64,000 nt of DNA from Candidatus Micrarchaeum acidiphilum ARMAN-2 (GCA_009387755.1 GG697237.1:36657-100656); one strand, 5' to 3'. Positions 17,891 through 27,728 are shown, counted from the first letter of the stretch. Notes: generated by a model from the letters alone, not told the origin. Numbers and translations: made by a program.

Positions 17891-19099
17891 ATGAAACAGA
17901 GCATGATTAACATAGGCACGCTGGGCCATATCGATCATGGAAAGACGTCGCTGGTCAAGGCAATAACAAACATCTGGACCGACAGGCACAGCGAAAGCAT
18001 AAAGAGGAACATGACCATAAAGCTCGGCTATGCCGATGCAATAATAAAGAAATGCGAGCACTGCGAGGGCGCAGAGGCATACACCATAGGAGACAGGTGC
18101 GAGCACTGCGAGGGCGTGCCGAAGCCGGTGGTCAGGATTTCGATACTTGATGCGCCCGGCCACGAGACCCTCATGGCTACGGCAATCGCCGGCGCCAACA
18201 TAATAAACGCCATACTCTTCGTGATAGCGGCCAATGAGCCGTGCCCAATGCAGCAGACACGGGAGCATCTCATGATTATCAACCTTCTCGGCATAAAGAA
18301 TGTAATCGTAGTGCAGACAAAGGTCGACATTGTGGGCAAGGAGGCAGCGATAGCGCACTACAAGCAGATCAGGGAGTTTTTGAAGGGCAGCATAATAGAG
18401 AATGCACAGATAGTCCCGGTAATGACAAACAGGAACATAAACATAGACGAGCTGCTAAAGTTGATCGCAGAGATACCTCTGCCGAAGCATGACCTGTCTG
18501 CTGAGCCGCTCATGTACATTGCAAGGTCGTTCGACATAAACAAGCCGGGTACGCGGCCCGGCGGCATTTCAGGCGGGGTCATAGGCGGCACAATAGTCAA
18601 GGGCGTGTTCAGGAAGGGCGACAAGATAGAGATACGCCCCGGCATAAACATGTCGCACTCGTCCAAGAAGGAGACTTACAAGCCGATAGTGACAGTGATA
18701 ACCGGCATAAGCAGCGGAACCTCTGAGCTTGATGAAGCTGTGCCAGGCGGGCTGATAGGCATCTCCACGGAGCTTGACCCGTCGTATACCAAGGCTGACG
18801 GGCTGGTGGGAAACGTCGCGGGCCACATTGGCGGGCTTCCAGAATCTGCTTTGAACCTTGGCCTGAAATATTACTCCATGAACAGAAAGGACATTGAGGA
18901 AAAGGGATTTTCAGAGAACGAGCCGGTAATACTCAGCGTGGGCACGCTCACGGTTGTAGGATACGTCAGAAGCAGCAAAAAGAACATGCTGAAGGTTGAG
19001 CTGAAGCATCCGGTATGCGCAGAGCCGGGGTCAAAGATTGCCGTGATGCGCAACGTGTCGCAGAGATGGAAATTGACAGGCTACGCTCTTATGCAGTAA
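17891..19099 (+). CDS. eif2g: Translation initiation factor aIF2 gamma subunit
   Basis: GTPase that brings initiator Met-tRNA to the ribosome. 402 residues contain G1 GHIDHGKTS, G3 DAPGH, a TKVD-type G4 and a zinc knuckle with two CEHCEG pairs inside the G domain. Domains II and III follow. The S6e-aIF2-gamma neighbourhood is common in archaea. Confidence 0.95.
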   Translation: MKQSMINIGTLGHIDHGKTSLVKAITNIWTDRHSESIKRNMTIKLGYADAIIKKCEHCEGAEAYTIGDRCEHCEGVPKPVVRISILDAPGHETLMATAIAGANIINAILFVIAANEPCPMQQTREHLMIINLLGIKNVIVVQTKVDIVGKEAAIAHYKQIREFLKGSIIENAQIVPVMTNRNINIDELLKLIAEIPLPKHDLSAEPLMYIARSFDINKPGTRPGGISGGVIGGTIVKGVFRKGDKIEIRPGINMSHSSKKETYKPIVTVITGISSGTSELDEAVPGGLIGISTELDPSYTKADGLVGNVAGHIGGLPESALNLGLKYYSMNRKDIEEKGFSENEPVILSVGTLTVVGYVRSSKKNMLKVELKHPVCAEPGSKIAVMRNVSQRWKLTGYALMQ

Positions 19100-19151
19100 T
19101 AGCGACGCATGCCCTGCCGATGTTTTTATTTTGGAAATTTCCAGAATGAGT

Positions 19152-19310
19152 TCAGTTTTCTTCGGTAGGGAGTATCCTGTACGTATTTATTGACGGGCTC
19201 TTTGTCTCGTGCACAACCTTTACCTTCATGCCCATCAGCTTGTCGTTTTCAAGATACCTGTCCAGCTTTTTCCAGTGCTTTCTTACAAGCATGTTGCTTA
19301 CAAAATTCAT
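19152..19310 (-). CDS. Small basic protein, unrecognised
   Basis: 52 residues encoded between the convergent aIF2-gamma gene and aspS. It is rich in Lys, with a middle section MLVRKHWKKLDRYLENDKL and the end SPSINTYRILPTEEN. The gene has all the local hallmarks: a reverse-strand TATA box (TTATATAC) near 19340, GGTG 8 nt before ATG 19310, and codon use like its neighbours. No family is recognised. Confidence 0.6.
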   Translation of the reverse strand: MNFVSNMLVRKHWKKLDRYLENDKLMGMKVKVVHETKSPSINTYRILPTEEN

Positions 19311-19416
19311 AAATATTACACCTTACAATTTGTCCGCAATGTATATAAGGGTTTCTCCAATATAAATACTTTTCTTATTTTTAAATTTTTAAGCAAATAG
19401 TTTGATGGTTTGCAAA

Positions 19417-20709
19417 TCATGGGCTAACGCGTTTCCTGTCCCTCGGGAAAAGCGAGCATTCCCGTATGTTGCTTGATCCGGTTATCTTCATGACTATGCG
19501 CTCCAGACCTATGCTCCACCCCGCATGCGGAGGTGCGCCGCACCTGAAAGCGTTTATATAAAATTCGAAACTTTTGGGGTCCATCCCCTTCTTCTTTATG
19601 GCCTCAATCAGAAGCTCCGGCTGGTGTATCCTCTGCGCGCCGCTGGATATCTCGATGCCTTTGTATATGAAGTCATAGCTATTTGATATGTTTGGATTTT
19701 CGTCGTTCGGCATTGAATAGAAGGCCCTTATTGCAGTAGGGTAATCCCTCACTATGACCGCGTCGCCGAACAGCCTTGCTATGCCGACCTCGGCCTCCCT
19801 GGTAAAGTCCTGCCCAGCCTCGATCTGCACTTTGCCCTCGCTTTTCAGCGCGTCTACGGCTTCCTCGTATGTTACTGTCTTTATCTTCGGCACTTCAATG
19901 TCGACGTTGAGCTGGTTGAGCGCATGCTTTTCCTTTGATTTCACCGCTTTTATTATGTCGGTAACGGTTTCGGACAGCAGGGCTATCGCGTCGTTGTGGT
20001 CCGCGAACCCGATCTCTATATCCATCTGCGTTGATTCGTTAAGGTGGTAGACGTCGTTGGATTTCTCGGCCCTGTAAGCCGGCACTATCATGAACACCTT
20101 GTCCATGCCTCCGATTATTGCAAGCTGCTTATAAAGCTGCGGCGACTGAGCCAGGTATGTTTTGTATTCGAAATACTGCACGGGAAAAAGCTCTGCGCCG
20201 CCTTCGGTAGCCTCGGCAACTATGCCGGGAGGCCTTATCTGGCTGAATCCCCTGGCGTACATGCCTTCGGTGAACGCCCGGAGCACGGTGGACTCTATTG
20301 AGAATATCGCTGATGTGTTTAGCCTGCGCATGTCTATGTACCTGAAGTTCAGCCTGGTGTCTAACTCTACGGGAACCTTTCCGGTTACCTCAAAAGGGAT
20401 GTTTGTAGAAAGCGGGTTGAGATTCTCCACCTCCTCTGGAATAAGCTCAAAGCCGGCCTTTGCCTCCTTGTTGACCTTTACCTTGCCCCTTACCTTTATC
20501 ACGCTTTCTTTTGGCAGCGAAAGGTCCTTGATTATGGATTCGCCGACCACGCCGCGCTTCCCTATCACCTGTATTATCCCGGTGCTGTCCCTCAAGAGCA
20601 GAAACGTCAGGTTGCCGAGCTCCCTTACTTCGTGCACCCAGCCCGCCAGGGTTACCTCCTTGCCGTCCAGCGACTGGCTCAGGTCCTTTATGTAATGAGT
20701 CCTTATCAT
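19417..20709 (-). CDS. aspS: Aspartyl-tRNA synthetase, archaeal type
   Basis: 430 residues. An OB-fold anticodon-binding domain begins MIRTHYIKDL..., followed by the class IIb core with YRAEKSNDVYHLNE (motif 2) and GWSIGLERIV (motif 3), ending LFPRDRKRVSP as in archaeal AspRS. Residue 26 is His (GWVHEV), where discriminating archaeal AspRS has Trp, while the other specificity residue remains Lys (EAKAGFE). Whether it also aspartylates tRNA-Asn is therefore open, although an AsnRS is present. ATG 20709 follows GGTAAG. Confidence 0.93.
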   Translation of the reverse strand: MIRTHYIKDLSQSLDGKEVTLAGWVHEVRELGNLTFLLLRDSTGIIQVIGKRGVVGESIIKDLSLPKESVIKVRGKVKVNKEAKAGFELIPEEVENLNPLSTNIPFEVTGKVPVELDTRLNFRYIDMRRLNTSAIFSIESTVLRAFTEGMYARGFSQIRPPGIVAEATEGGAELFPVQYFEYKTYLAQSPQLYKQLAIIGGMDKVFMIVPAYRAEKSNDVYHLNESTQMDIEIGFADHNDAIALLSETVTDIIKAVKSKEKHALNQLNVDIEVPKIKTVTYEEAVDALKSEGKVQIEAGQDFTREAEVGIARLFGDAVIVRDYPTAIRAFYSMPNDENPNISNSYDFIYKGIEISSGAQRIHQPELLIEAIKKKGMDPKSFEFYINAFRCGAPPHAGWSIGLERIVMKITGSSNIRECSLFPRDRKRVSP

Positions 20710-20791
20710 TTACTTACCTTTACAACAAGATGCATTATATTTTTTGTAATACTATTTAATATTTTTGTTATTCATAAAATTATTTGATCGG

Positions 20792-21166
20792 ATGGCATCA
20801 AAACCTGCAGGCATAGAAGACATGATTTCAAAGAAGCTTGTTGCGGTGAGCCGCACCACAAGCGTAAGGAACGCAGTGGCGCTTGCAAAAGGCTCTAATG
20901 TTGACATGCTCCCGGTCCTTGACGGCGAAGTGCTTGTCGGAATAGCGCGGCTTGAAAAGCTGGAGGGGGCTGGCGAAGGAACGGTTGAAAAAGCGATGGA
21001 CAAGCCGGTTTTTGTGGAGCGTGACAGCACGATAGAAAACGCTTCGGTGGAGATAATCAATTCCGGCCTTGGCAGAATACCTGTGGTGGATTCAAGGTCG
21101 AGCATGAAGTGCATAGGGATAGTGGCTGCAACAGACCTGCTGGCCGCAAGAATTGGGAAAAAATAA
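20792..21166 (+). CDS. Two-CBS-domain protein
   Basis: 124 residues forming a pair of CBS motifs: KLVAVSRTTSVRNAVALAKGSNVDMLPVLDGEVLVGIARLEKL, then VFVERDSTIENASVEIINSGLGRIPVVDSRSSMKCIGIVAATDLL. Such pairs bind adenine nucleotides or SAM and usually act as regulatory modules. No partner domain is fused and the neighbours are unrelated. ATG 20792 follows a TATA-like region (20750-20760) by about 35 nt. Confidence 0.8.
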   Translation: MASKPAGIEDMISKKLVAVSRTTSVRNAVALAKGSNVDMLPVLDGEVLVGIARLEKLEGAGEGTVEKAMDKPVFVERDSTIENASVEIINSGLGRIPVVDSRSSMKCIGIVAATDLLAARIGKK

Positions 21167-21185
21167 AATAAGGGACGCACTGGGC

Positions 21186-21488
21186 CTACTTGCCCAGGAC
21201 TATCTGTATCGCACTGACTTTCGATTTCGTGCCATCCTCGTTGGTCAGCTCCTCAGAAGACGTCTTTATGCTCCTTTCCTTGACGTTGGGCATAAACTTG
21301 TTCTGCACGATTTCCTTAACGTCTACGGCCCTGGATATGGCATTGCCCCGCGCCTTTATCGTAACTTCATTCATGCCATTGTTGAACTGGGTCACTACAG
21401 CAAGCACATAGTTCATCGTCGGCTTCTTGCCTATGTATACTACGTTCTCCTTCTCCTCCTTGTTTACAATTTGTTCTTCTTCTGGCAT
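21186..21488 (-). CDS. albA: Alba chromatin protein
   Basis: DNA/RNA-binding chromatin protein. The Alba core [51 protein letters not shown] is intact, ending SAIQIVLGK. An acidic leader of 15 residues ([13 protein letters not shown]) precedes it if ATG 21488, after GTGAT, is used. TTG 21551 is also in frame and would add 21 residues. A TATA box at 21597-21606 fits either start. Together with two histones it makes the chromatin set of this region. Confidence 0.87.
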   Translation of the reverse strand: MPEEEQIVNKEEKENVVYIGKKPTMNYVLAVVTQFNNGMNEVTIKARGNAISRAVDVKEIVQNKFMPNVKERSIKTSSEELTNEDGTKSKVSAIQIVLGK

Positions 21489-21641
21489 ATCTATCACATG
21501 TTTATTTTTTGATGTATCAGTGCCAACCTTTGAGACTTGAACCGCCGCCAAAATACGCTGATCAGCTCACTTTCGTTTTACTAATGGGTCTAAACATATT
21601 TAAATTTTTACTACGCCGGTCCGAGCCATGCGAAGCTGCGC

Positions 21642-22514
21642 CTACCTTGACGCCATTTTCAGTATCTTCGAGAGTTCGGCCTTCATGTCGAGCCTTATAC
21701 CGGCCTCCTCGAGCGAATGCAGAGGATATACAACGGCTATGGTCTTGAGCAGCTCCGCTTCGTTTGTTATTTTCGAAGCCTTTGCAATCTTCATTTCGCT
21801 GTTTATGGACGCCACGATGCGTGCAAGGAACTCTTCGCTCAGGTTAAGCATGTGGGCCTGGTCTTCCGTGCTCGCGATTATTCCGGCGGCGAGCTCCTCT
21901 CCCCTCTTTATTTCTGGAAATCCTTCCTTGAACGCCTTGCCGAATGTGCGCATGTATTCCGGAAGGACGGGATAAAAAGCCTTGTAGAATGGCATTCCGA
22001 ATGAAACCCCGTACGAGTACCTGAGCAGCATGTCCCCCGCAACAATCCTGTCGCTCCATTCCTGCAGCGTCTCCAGGTACGAGAAAACCTCGCGCATCTC
22101 CTTTGTGGGCTCTGCCGGCTTATGGCCCAAGCCGTCAAGGAGGTTCTTTATGGCCCTGGCGTGCTTCATCTGTATCTCCGCGACGCTGGTAAAATGCTGC
22201 AAATATTCGGGATTTGAATGGTCGCTGCTTTGTGCCCATCCCTCGGATATCCTGGCAAACTCCATGGTGCCGTAAAGGAACAGGCTGAGAAGGTGCACAA
22301 CGTTCTCCATCTTGAAGGTTATCCCGTTGGGCAGCCTGACGTACTGGGGGGTTACTTCGCCCTTTTTCCTTTTAACGTCTATGAAGCTGAGCGCGCGCCT
22401 TGCCGCGTTTATCGGGTCGCTTTTGATGTAACCTATCAGGAATGGCCTAAGCCAGTCCGGCAGGCCGTATTTTTTGAATATTGGATTCAATATCTTATCG
22501 TATGCGGATGCCAT
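21642..22514 (-). CDS. Helical protein of unknown function
   Basis: 290 residues, mostly helical, with no membrane segment. His and Glu pairs occur in the middle helices (AEIQMKHARAIKNLLDGLGH) and later (STEDQAHMLNLSEEFL), which is reminiscent of ferritin-like four-helix bundles, but the exact E-x-x-H pattern is not met. It is transcribed alone from a TATA-like region near 22565-22590. No family is assigned. Confidence 0.6.
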   Translation of the reverse strand: MASAYDKILNPIFKKYGLPDWLRPFLIGYIKSDPINAARRALSFIDVKRKKGEVTPQYVRLPNGITFKMENVVHLLSLFLYGTMEFARISEGWAQSSDHSNPEYLQHFTSVAEIQMKHARAIKNLLDGLGHKPAEPTKEMREVFSYLETLQEWSDRIVAGDMLLRYSYGVSFGMPFYKAFYPVLPEYMRTFGKAFKEGFPEIKRGEELAAGIIASTEDQAHMLNLSEEFLARIVASINSEMKIAKASKITNEAELLKTIAVVYPLHSLEEAGIRLDMKAELSKILKMASR

Positions 22515-22657
22515 TGAACCACAACCGCGCAGCAGGCAAGCCGCTGCACAACCTTAAGGGTAATTTATAACCGGATTATAAATTATTATACCTTTGCGGA
22601 ATCGCCGAATGCGGTCCGCGCACTGCCGGCGTGCGGATTTCCAGTGCTGATGCACCG

Positions 22658-24082
22658 TTATATCTTTCCGGCTTCTGATGTATAAAGCAGAAGGCTGTCG
22701 TACCTTCTGGATATCTGGCTTGCGCGTATGCCATATATCGCCTTTACGCCGTGCGAATACGCCAGTTCTATCAGCCTCTGTGTTATTATCCCATCGAATA
22801 CTATCGCATCTATGCCATCTACTTCCTGCACGCTCTGTATCAGCTCCCTTATTGGAATTTCTGATATCATCTTCATATCAGTTCCGTATAGCCTTCCGCG
22901 CAGCGTGTTCTTTAGCTCCTTGAGCGAATTAACATATTCGTCTTTGGGCGCAATGGCGTTCTTTTGGGGCGGCTCGGCAGGCCGCTTCTCCTGCTCTGAA
23001 TCATAGAATTCCACCTTTTCTATCTGGTCAGAGTCCGAAGGCGACGTGCCGCGCTCTTCGCGGCTTTCCGGATGCGTGTCTGCTTCGCGCCTCTTGTCCA
23101 TCATGTTGTTGGCTATCTCCGAAGGGCTCAGCACACTGCTGGGCTGCTCTTGGCCCGGCGGATTCTGCGGAGGGCCCCTCTGCCTCCTGAACCTGTCTTC
23201 CTGGCGGTGGAAGTCGCGCCTGTCATCCTGGTGGTTGTGCCCGTTCTTCGACAGCGCCGAGATCTGCTCGTACGGCACCTTTGACCTTAGCGCCTTTATT
23301 ATCTCCTTCCTTGTGAGCTCTTCGACCTCCTTGCCGTCCGGAGCCCTTGCTACGTAGTCTATTTCGGATACGTTCGACAGGCTCTTCAGTATCATGTCTC
23401 CGCCGTGGTCGCCGTCCAGGAACACAGTGACCTCCTTCTGCGCGCACAGGTCGGTTATGGTCTTCGGTATCTTCCCGGTTGCCCCGCCCACTGCTATGCA
23501 GTTCGCTATGTCGCTTTTCAGCAGGTTTATTACATCGGCCCTGCCCTCGACCAGTATTACGCTCTCGCTCTTGGCTATCTCCGGTCCTGCCGGAAGGTTG
23601 TCCGGGCCGTATGTTACTACGGTGCTGGATTTTACGTCAGAAGATACCAGTTCGCTTATCTCCTTGCTGTCCGGTATCACGTTGTTGAGCAGATCCTTGA
23701 CCAGCTCCTTGGCCCTCTTTATGACCTTGCTCCTCTTTTCGTTCCTAGTGTCCTCTACCTTGTCCACCTTGAAAACTGTTTCGAACGGGCCTACCCTGTC
23801 AACAGACTCTATGGCGGCAGCTATTATGCAGGTTTCGACTCTGCCCAGCGATGAGGGCAGCATGAGCTTTCCATATGTCTTGTTGTTGCTGCTTCCGCTC
23901 TCTATCTCAATCCTGCCTATCTTGCCGTTCTTCTGCAGCTCCCTGAGATCAAGGTCCTCACCAAGAAGTCCCTCGGTCTGGCCGAATATGGCCCCTATTA
24001 TGTCTGGTTTTTCAACCGATCCAGATATGTCGAATCTGGCTTCTATCATGTATTTTACTATGTCTATGTAAGTCTTTGCCAT
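22658..24082 (-). CDS. dnaG: Archaeal DnaG primase-like protein
   Basis: 474 residues. The central TOPRIM domain shows the catalytic Glu in ILVEGRADVINLL and the acidic DGDHGGD. It is flanked by archaeal-specific N-terminal sequence (VKYMIEARFDISGSVEKPDIIGAIFGQTEGLLGEDLDLREL) and a C-terminal part. A polar low-complexity insert (about residues 275-370, rich in Arg, Gln, Pro, Asp) sits after the TOPRIM domain. Archaeal DnaG associates with the exosome and may act as a primase. ATG 24082 follows GGTG by 5 nt. Confidence 0.93.
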   Translation of the reverse strand: MAKTYIDIVKYMIEARFDISGSVEKPDIIGAIFGQTEGLLGEDLDLRELQKNGKIGRIEIESGSSNNKTYGKLMLPSSLGRVETCIIAAAIESVDRVGPFETVFKVDKVEDTRNEKRSKVIKRAKELVKDLLNNVIPDSKEISELVSSDVKSSTVVTYGPDNLPAGPEIAKSESVILVEGRADVINLLKSDIANCIAVGGATGKIPKTITDLCAQKEVTVFLDGDHGGDMILKSLSNVSEIDYVARAPDGKEVEELTRKEIIKALRSKVPYEQISALSKNGHNHQDDRRDFHRQEDRFRRQRGPPQNPPGQEQPSSVLSPSEIANNMMDKRREADTHPESREERGTSPSDSDQIEKVEFYDSEQEKRPAEPPQKNAIAPKDEYVNSLKELKNTLRGRLYGTDMKMISEIPIRELIQSVQEVDGIDAIVFDGIITQRLIELAYSHGVKAIYGIRASQISRRYDSLLLYTSEAGKI

Positions 24083-24311
24083 ATAATCACCGTGTCCGCG
24101 CAGCGGACCGCGTGCTCTTGCAGAAATAGGCGCATTTAGGAATAGCGATTGCCGTAATGGCTGAATATGCCAGAATATATGATATGATTGTCTATAATAT
24201 TAGACATATAATTGCCACAGTGTTTTACACTATCCAAATGTGACTATTTCCGATTAAATGATTGATTACTTAAATATATAAACTTTTAGGGACCCTTGCG
24301 ACTCAGGATGC

Positions 24312-24755
24312 CTACGCATCTGCGAGCTCTGATGCGGCCGTCGCAGCCTCCCTGACTTGTGCGACGATTTCGCCTTTTATCAGGCTGCTCAGAGTCCTGT
24401 TTATGGCGGTTGCGGTCCTGCGCGTCACAGTGTAATTCTTCTTTGCCTTCTTCATCTCATCCAGCCTTATGAAAAACCATCCGCGGCCGTTCATCCTCCA
24501 CGCTATGAAGGTTTCCATACCGCTGTTGAGCTTCCATCTCTTCAGCTCTTCGAATTTTTCAACCTCTATAGAAACAGTTGACTTGTCCCATGCCTTGCAC
24601 TCGAATGCCATGCCCCTGGCGCCCTTGAACACGATTATGTCAGGGCTCAGCGAATTTACCCCGCTGCCGGCTGCGCGCATAACCGAGTAGTCGTTATTGT
24701 AAAATTCGTTTATCAGTTCCCTTTCGCTTCTGGCGCCCTTTACGTACCTGTGCAA
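24312..24755 (-). CDS. hjc: Holliday junction resolvase Hjc
   Basis: Cuts four-way DNA junctions. 147 residues with the archaeal Hjc nuclease core: Glu in GARSERELINEFY, Asp in SPDIIVFKG and the E-x-K of FECKAWDK. The start is TTG 24755, with GTGGT just upstream. The C-terminal 30 residues extend past the usual Hjc end. Near the Hef-type helicase gene (26081-27634), a plausible partner at stalled forks, though they are not adjacent. Confidence 0.88.
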   Translation of the reverse strand: MHRYVKGARSERELINEFYNNDYSVMRAAGSGVNSLSPDIIVFKGARGMAFECKAWDKSTVSIEVEKFEELKRWKLNSGMETFIAWRMNGRGWFFIRLDEMKKAKKNYTVTRRTATAINRTLSSLIKGEIVAQVREAATAASELADA

Positions 24756-24800
24756 TTGACCACATATTATTTTTGCTGCTAAAGATTAATAAACAGAGCG

Positions 24801-26075
24801 TCACGCCGCCGGCTTCTTTGGGGCACTGTCGTAATCGCGGTATGCAAAGAATATGCCTATGGTGGACACCACGTTGGTGAAGAGTATCACCATGAATATT
24901 GCGTCTAGGAATCCTGGTATGACTATCCCGGCGGCCAGCGGCAGCGTGGCCACTATCGATGGGGACAGTCCTCGCGCAACGTTGTATGATATGAGAGAAC
25001 TCTGCTTGCCTCTGTAGTGCGGGTCCTTGTCCATATAGCCTTTTAGCATAGGCACGAACGCGCTCCTGACCAGTATTATTATCAATGCGAGCATTACCGT
25101 CAGCAGCACGGCGAGCAAAGTCGCGCTGCTCACGCTGAATAGCATGCCTATGTAGACGAAGAAGAACGTGCTGGTAAACAGAGCTACCTCGCGCTGGTAG
25201 CTCTTGATATGCTCTACGTCGTCGGGCAGCGAGAGGTATTTCTCTGCGAACGACGGCTCGTGGGCCGGGCCAGCATTTGACGATGAGTTAGATCCGACCG
25301 CCGTGAATATTATTCCGAATACGAAAACAGTTATCAGCCCGTTCAGCCCTACAATCTCGGAAATTCCGTATGCTGCCAGGACCACGGCTATGGTGAGCAT
25401 CCAGCTGTATTCCCTGCTATAGGATTTGAACCGGTTCATGATGAAGAGCCATATTATTGCAGCTGCCACGCCGAATATTATAGAGCCGAATATCGTTGCG
25501 ATAACAAGCCCGAACACGCCTACTGGCGTAAGGTTGGACTGGACCAGTATCTCGAGAAGTATTATTGGTATTATGAGCTCAACGGTGTCGGATGACACAC
25601 TCTCGTATAAAAGCGTCGTCTTGAGGTCGTCAGGCGCCCTTATCACCTTTACCAGAGTGGGCACTATGATGCTGCTCGGCCCTGAAAGCGCGAAGCCGAA
25701 CATCATCGACTCGACGAGGTTCCAGCCAAACGTGAGGTATGCTATTGCGCCGAGCACTAGGCCCGTGCTTATTGCTGCTACAAAAGTGAACTTTGTGGCC
25801 GTGTAGAAAACTTTCCTCAGCCTTTTTGGGTCCATGTTCAGACCGACGTCGAAAAGTATGAACGCTATTGCAAGGGCGCTTATGTAAGGAGTAAGGGACT
25901 GTACCACGCTTCCGGGGCCGGTGTTTATTAGGTGCAGGGCTGGGCCTATTACGAGCCCTATCAGCATCAGCGGCAGTATGCTGGTTATCTTTATCTTGTC
26001 GAAAAGCGAGTTGAGTATGAAGCCCAGTATGGCCACCGCGGCCACGAAGACGAACAGTATGTTGACGTTTATCAT
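24801..26075 (-). CDS. Cation:proton antiporter, CPA family
   Basis: 424 residues with about 12 membrane segments. The first half has FILFDVGLNMDPKRLRKV and SGPSSIIVPTL, and later helices have SDTVELIIPIILLEI, the pattern of NhaP/KefB-type Na+ or K+/H+ exchangers. No C-terminal TrkA-N domain is present. It ends the operon that starts with the Hef-like helicase (5-nt gap). It would exchange sodium or potassium for protons across the membrane; ion choice is unknown. Confidence 0.85.
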   Translation of the reverse strand: MINVNILFVFVAAVAILGFILNSLFDKIKITSILPLMLIGLVIGPALHLINTGPGSVVQSLTPYISALAIAFILFDVGLNMDPKRLRKVFYTATKFTFVAAISTGLVLGAIAYLTFGWNLVESMMFGFALSGPSSIIVPTLVKVIRAPDDLKTTLLYESVSSDTVELIIPIILLEILVQSNLTPVGVFGLVIATIFGSIIFGVAAAIIWLFIMNRFKSYSREYSWMLTIAVVLAAYGISEIVGLNGLITVFVFGIIFTAVGSNSSSNAGPAHEPSFAEKYLSLPDDVEHIKSYQREVALFTSTFFFVYIGMLFSVSSATLLAVLLTVMLALIIILVRSAFVPMLKGYMDKDPHYRGKQSSLISYNVARGLSPSIVATLPLAAGIVIPGFLDAIFMVILFTNVVSTIGIFFAYRDYDSAPKKPAA

Positions 26076-26080
26076 CTATA

Positions 26081-27634
26081 TCACAGCTTCTTCTGCCGGT
26101 ACTGGCTCTGGCCATATGGGTTCCTGTCCATGCTCGCGCCCATCCTGCGCAGTATGTCGAACATCCTTTTTTCCTTTAGCCTTGAAACCATTAAATAGGC
26201 TTCGTCCTTCGTGCCTCTTGTGACGAGGATCATGACCTCTCCGAAGCGAAACCTCCCAGTCCTACCCTTGCGCTGTATGTTCCTTATCGCACTTGGTATG
26301 GGTTCGTAGAAGATTACCATGTCGACGCTGGGTATGTCAAGACCTTCTTCGCCTATCGATGAAGCTACAAGCACCTTGAACTTGCCCGACCTGAATTTTT
26401 CGAGCGTGCTGGACTGCATTTCCTGCGTTACCCCGTTGTTCTTGCCCACGAACGCCATGGCGCTTATGCCCTCGCCGTTGAGGATGTCAACGAGCTTCTT
26501 TATGGTGGAGCGATACTGCACGAATATTATTGTGCTCTTCGAAGCGCCCTGCTGCCGAAGTATGTCGGCTATCATCCACATCTTGGGATGCTCCTCCCCT
26601 GCTGCGGCTGCGTGCATGGCTATATCTATGGCCCTTTTCACCTCCGCATTCTTCAGCATGCTCTCGAGGCTCCTGCTCTTCTTTTCCCTAGACTGCAGCG
26701 ACTCGAAGTAGTTGAGGAAAGGGTATATGCCCTCGGTCGATATGAGGTCGTAGGCATGCACGAGATTGAGCAGGTAGACGTAGTTGAACATTGCGTTGAA
26801 CCTGTAGTTCTTTGCCTCTATCTTGCTTATGTTGTTGCCTATCTCTATGAGCTTGCCCTTCGGCATGTGCTCGAACTCCTTGAAGGGGCTCATGCCTATC
26901 TTGTACAGATTGTGCAGGTGTTCGTCTATTACCGGCTTAAGCACCGCAGTTATTGCCTTTATAGGTTCGCTTTTCTCCACGTAAACTGTCCTAGTGCTGG
27001 TGCCCATGACATAAGGTGATACGTCTTCGTCGAGGGAACTCCTGGCCTCTATCTTCTCTATACCGAGCGCGGCGACGAGCTCCCTTATCCGTTTCTGGTC
27101 GCTTCCGGGCGAGGCGGTAAGGCCCAGGACCTGTATGCCGCGCTCCTTGCACTCGTTGGCTATGTAGGTGTAGGAGTATTTTCCGACTGCCTTGTGGCAT
27201 TCGTCGAATATCACTATGCCGAAATCTGAGAGCGAAAGCCTGCCCTTGATCATGTCGTTGTATATTGTCTGCGGTGTCGCGACAACCACCCTTGACGCGG
27301 ACTCAAGCTCCTGCCGCTTTGAGCCTCTGACGCTACCGGTTGCCAGGAATATGTCCGTGGCATTTATCTTGAGCAGCTTAAGCAGGGAATCGTAGTGCTG
27401 CTCGCTCAACGGGCGTGTGGGCGCCAGCATGAGCGCCTTCTTGCCCTCGTAGAGCGACTTTGATATTGCAAACACTGCTATCAGCGTCTTGCCAAGGCCC
27501 GTAGGCAGCACTACGAGGGTATTCCTTCCTGCGTATATGCTCTTGAGTATGTTTATTTGGTAGGCTCTGGCATCCATGCCTGTAGTGTTGACTATGACAT
27601 TATAGGGGCTGATATCCTCCCAAGAGTAGTCCAT
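26081..27634 (-). CDS. Hef/FANCM-type DEAD-box helicase without nuclease domain
   Basis: 517 residues, a superfamily 2 helicase. Motif I is PTGLGKT, II DECH, III TASPGS, V near GEEGLDIPSVDMVIFYEP and VI QRKGRTGR. Between the RecA-like lobes lies the helical insert typical of Hef (about residues 225-345). Euryarchaeal Hef carries a C-terminal XPF-type nuclease; here the protein ends just after motif VI with a short basic tail. It presumably remodels forks with a separate nuclease such as Hjc. Confidence 0.85.
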   Translation of the reverse strand: MDYSWEDISPYNVIVNTTGMDARAYQINILKSIYAGRNTLVVLPTGLGKTLIAVFAISKSLYEGKKALMLAPTRPLSEQHYDSLLKLLKINATDIFLATGSVRGSKRQELESASRVVVATPQTIYNDMIKGRLSLSDFGIVIFDECHKAVGKYSYTYIANECKERGIQVLGLTASPGSDQKRIRELVAALGIEKIEARSSLDEDVSPYVMGTSTRTVYVEKSEPIKAITAVLKPVIDEHLHNLYKIGMSPFKEFEHMPKGKLIEIGNNISKIEAKNYRFNAMFNYVYLLNLVHAYDLISTEGIYPFLNYFESLQSREKKSRSLESMLKNAEVKRAIDIAMHAAAAGEEHPKMWMIADILRQQGASKSTIIFVQYRSTIKKLVDILNGEGISAMAFVGKNNGVTQEMQSSTLEKFRSGKFKVLVASSIGEEGLDIPSVDMVIFYEPIPSAIRNIQRKGRTGRFRFGEVMILVTRGTKDEAYLMVSRLKEKRMFDILRRMGASMDRNPYGQSQYRQKKL

Positions 27635-27728
27635 TCCAAAGCGCCACTGCTAGCAAAGCGGGTCTCGCCGCTTATAGAACTTCGGGATACAATATTTTTA
27701 TATATGTTTGATAAAAAGGATATAGCGC

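Noticed and set aside
24190-24225. TGTCTA...TAGACA inverted repeat upstream of dnaG
   Set aside because: Short arms with an AT-rich spacer and no clear relation to a start site; may be chance in AT-rich DNA.
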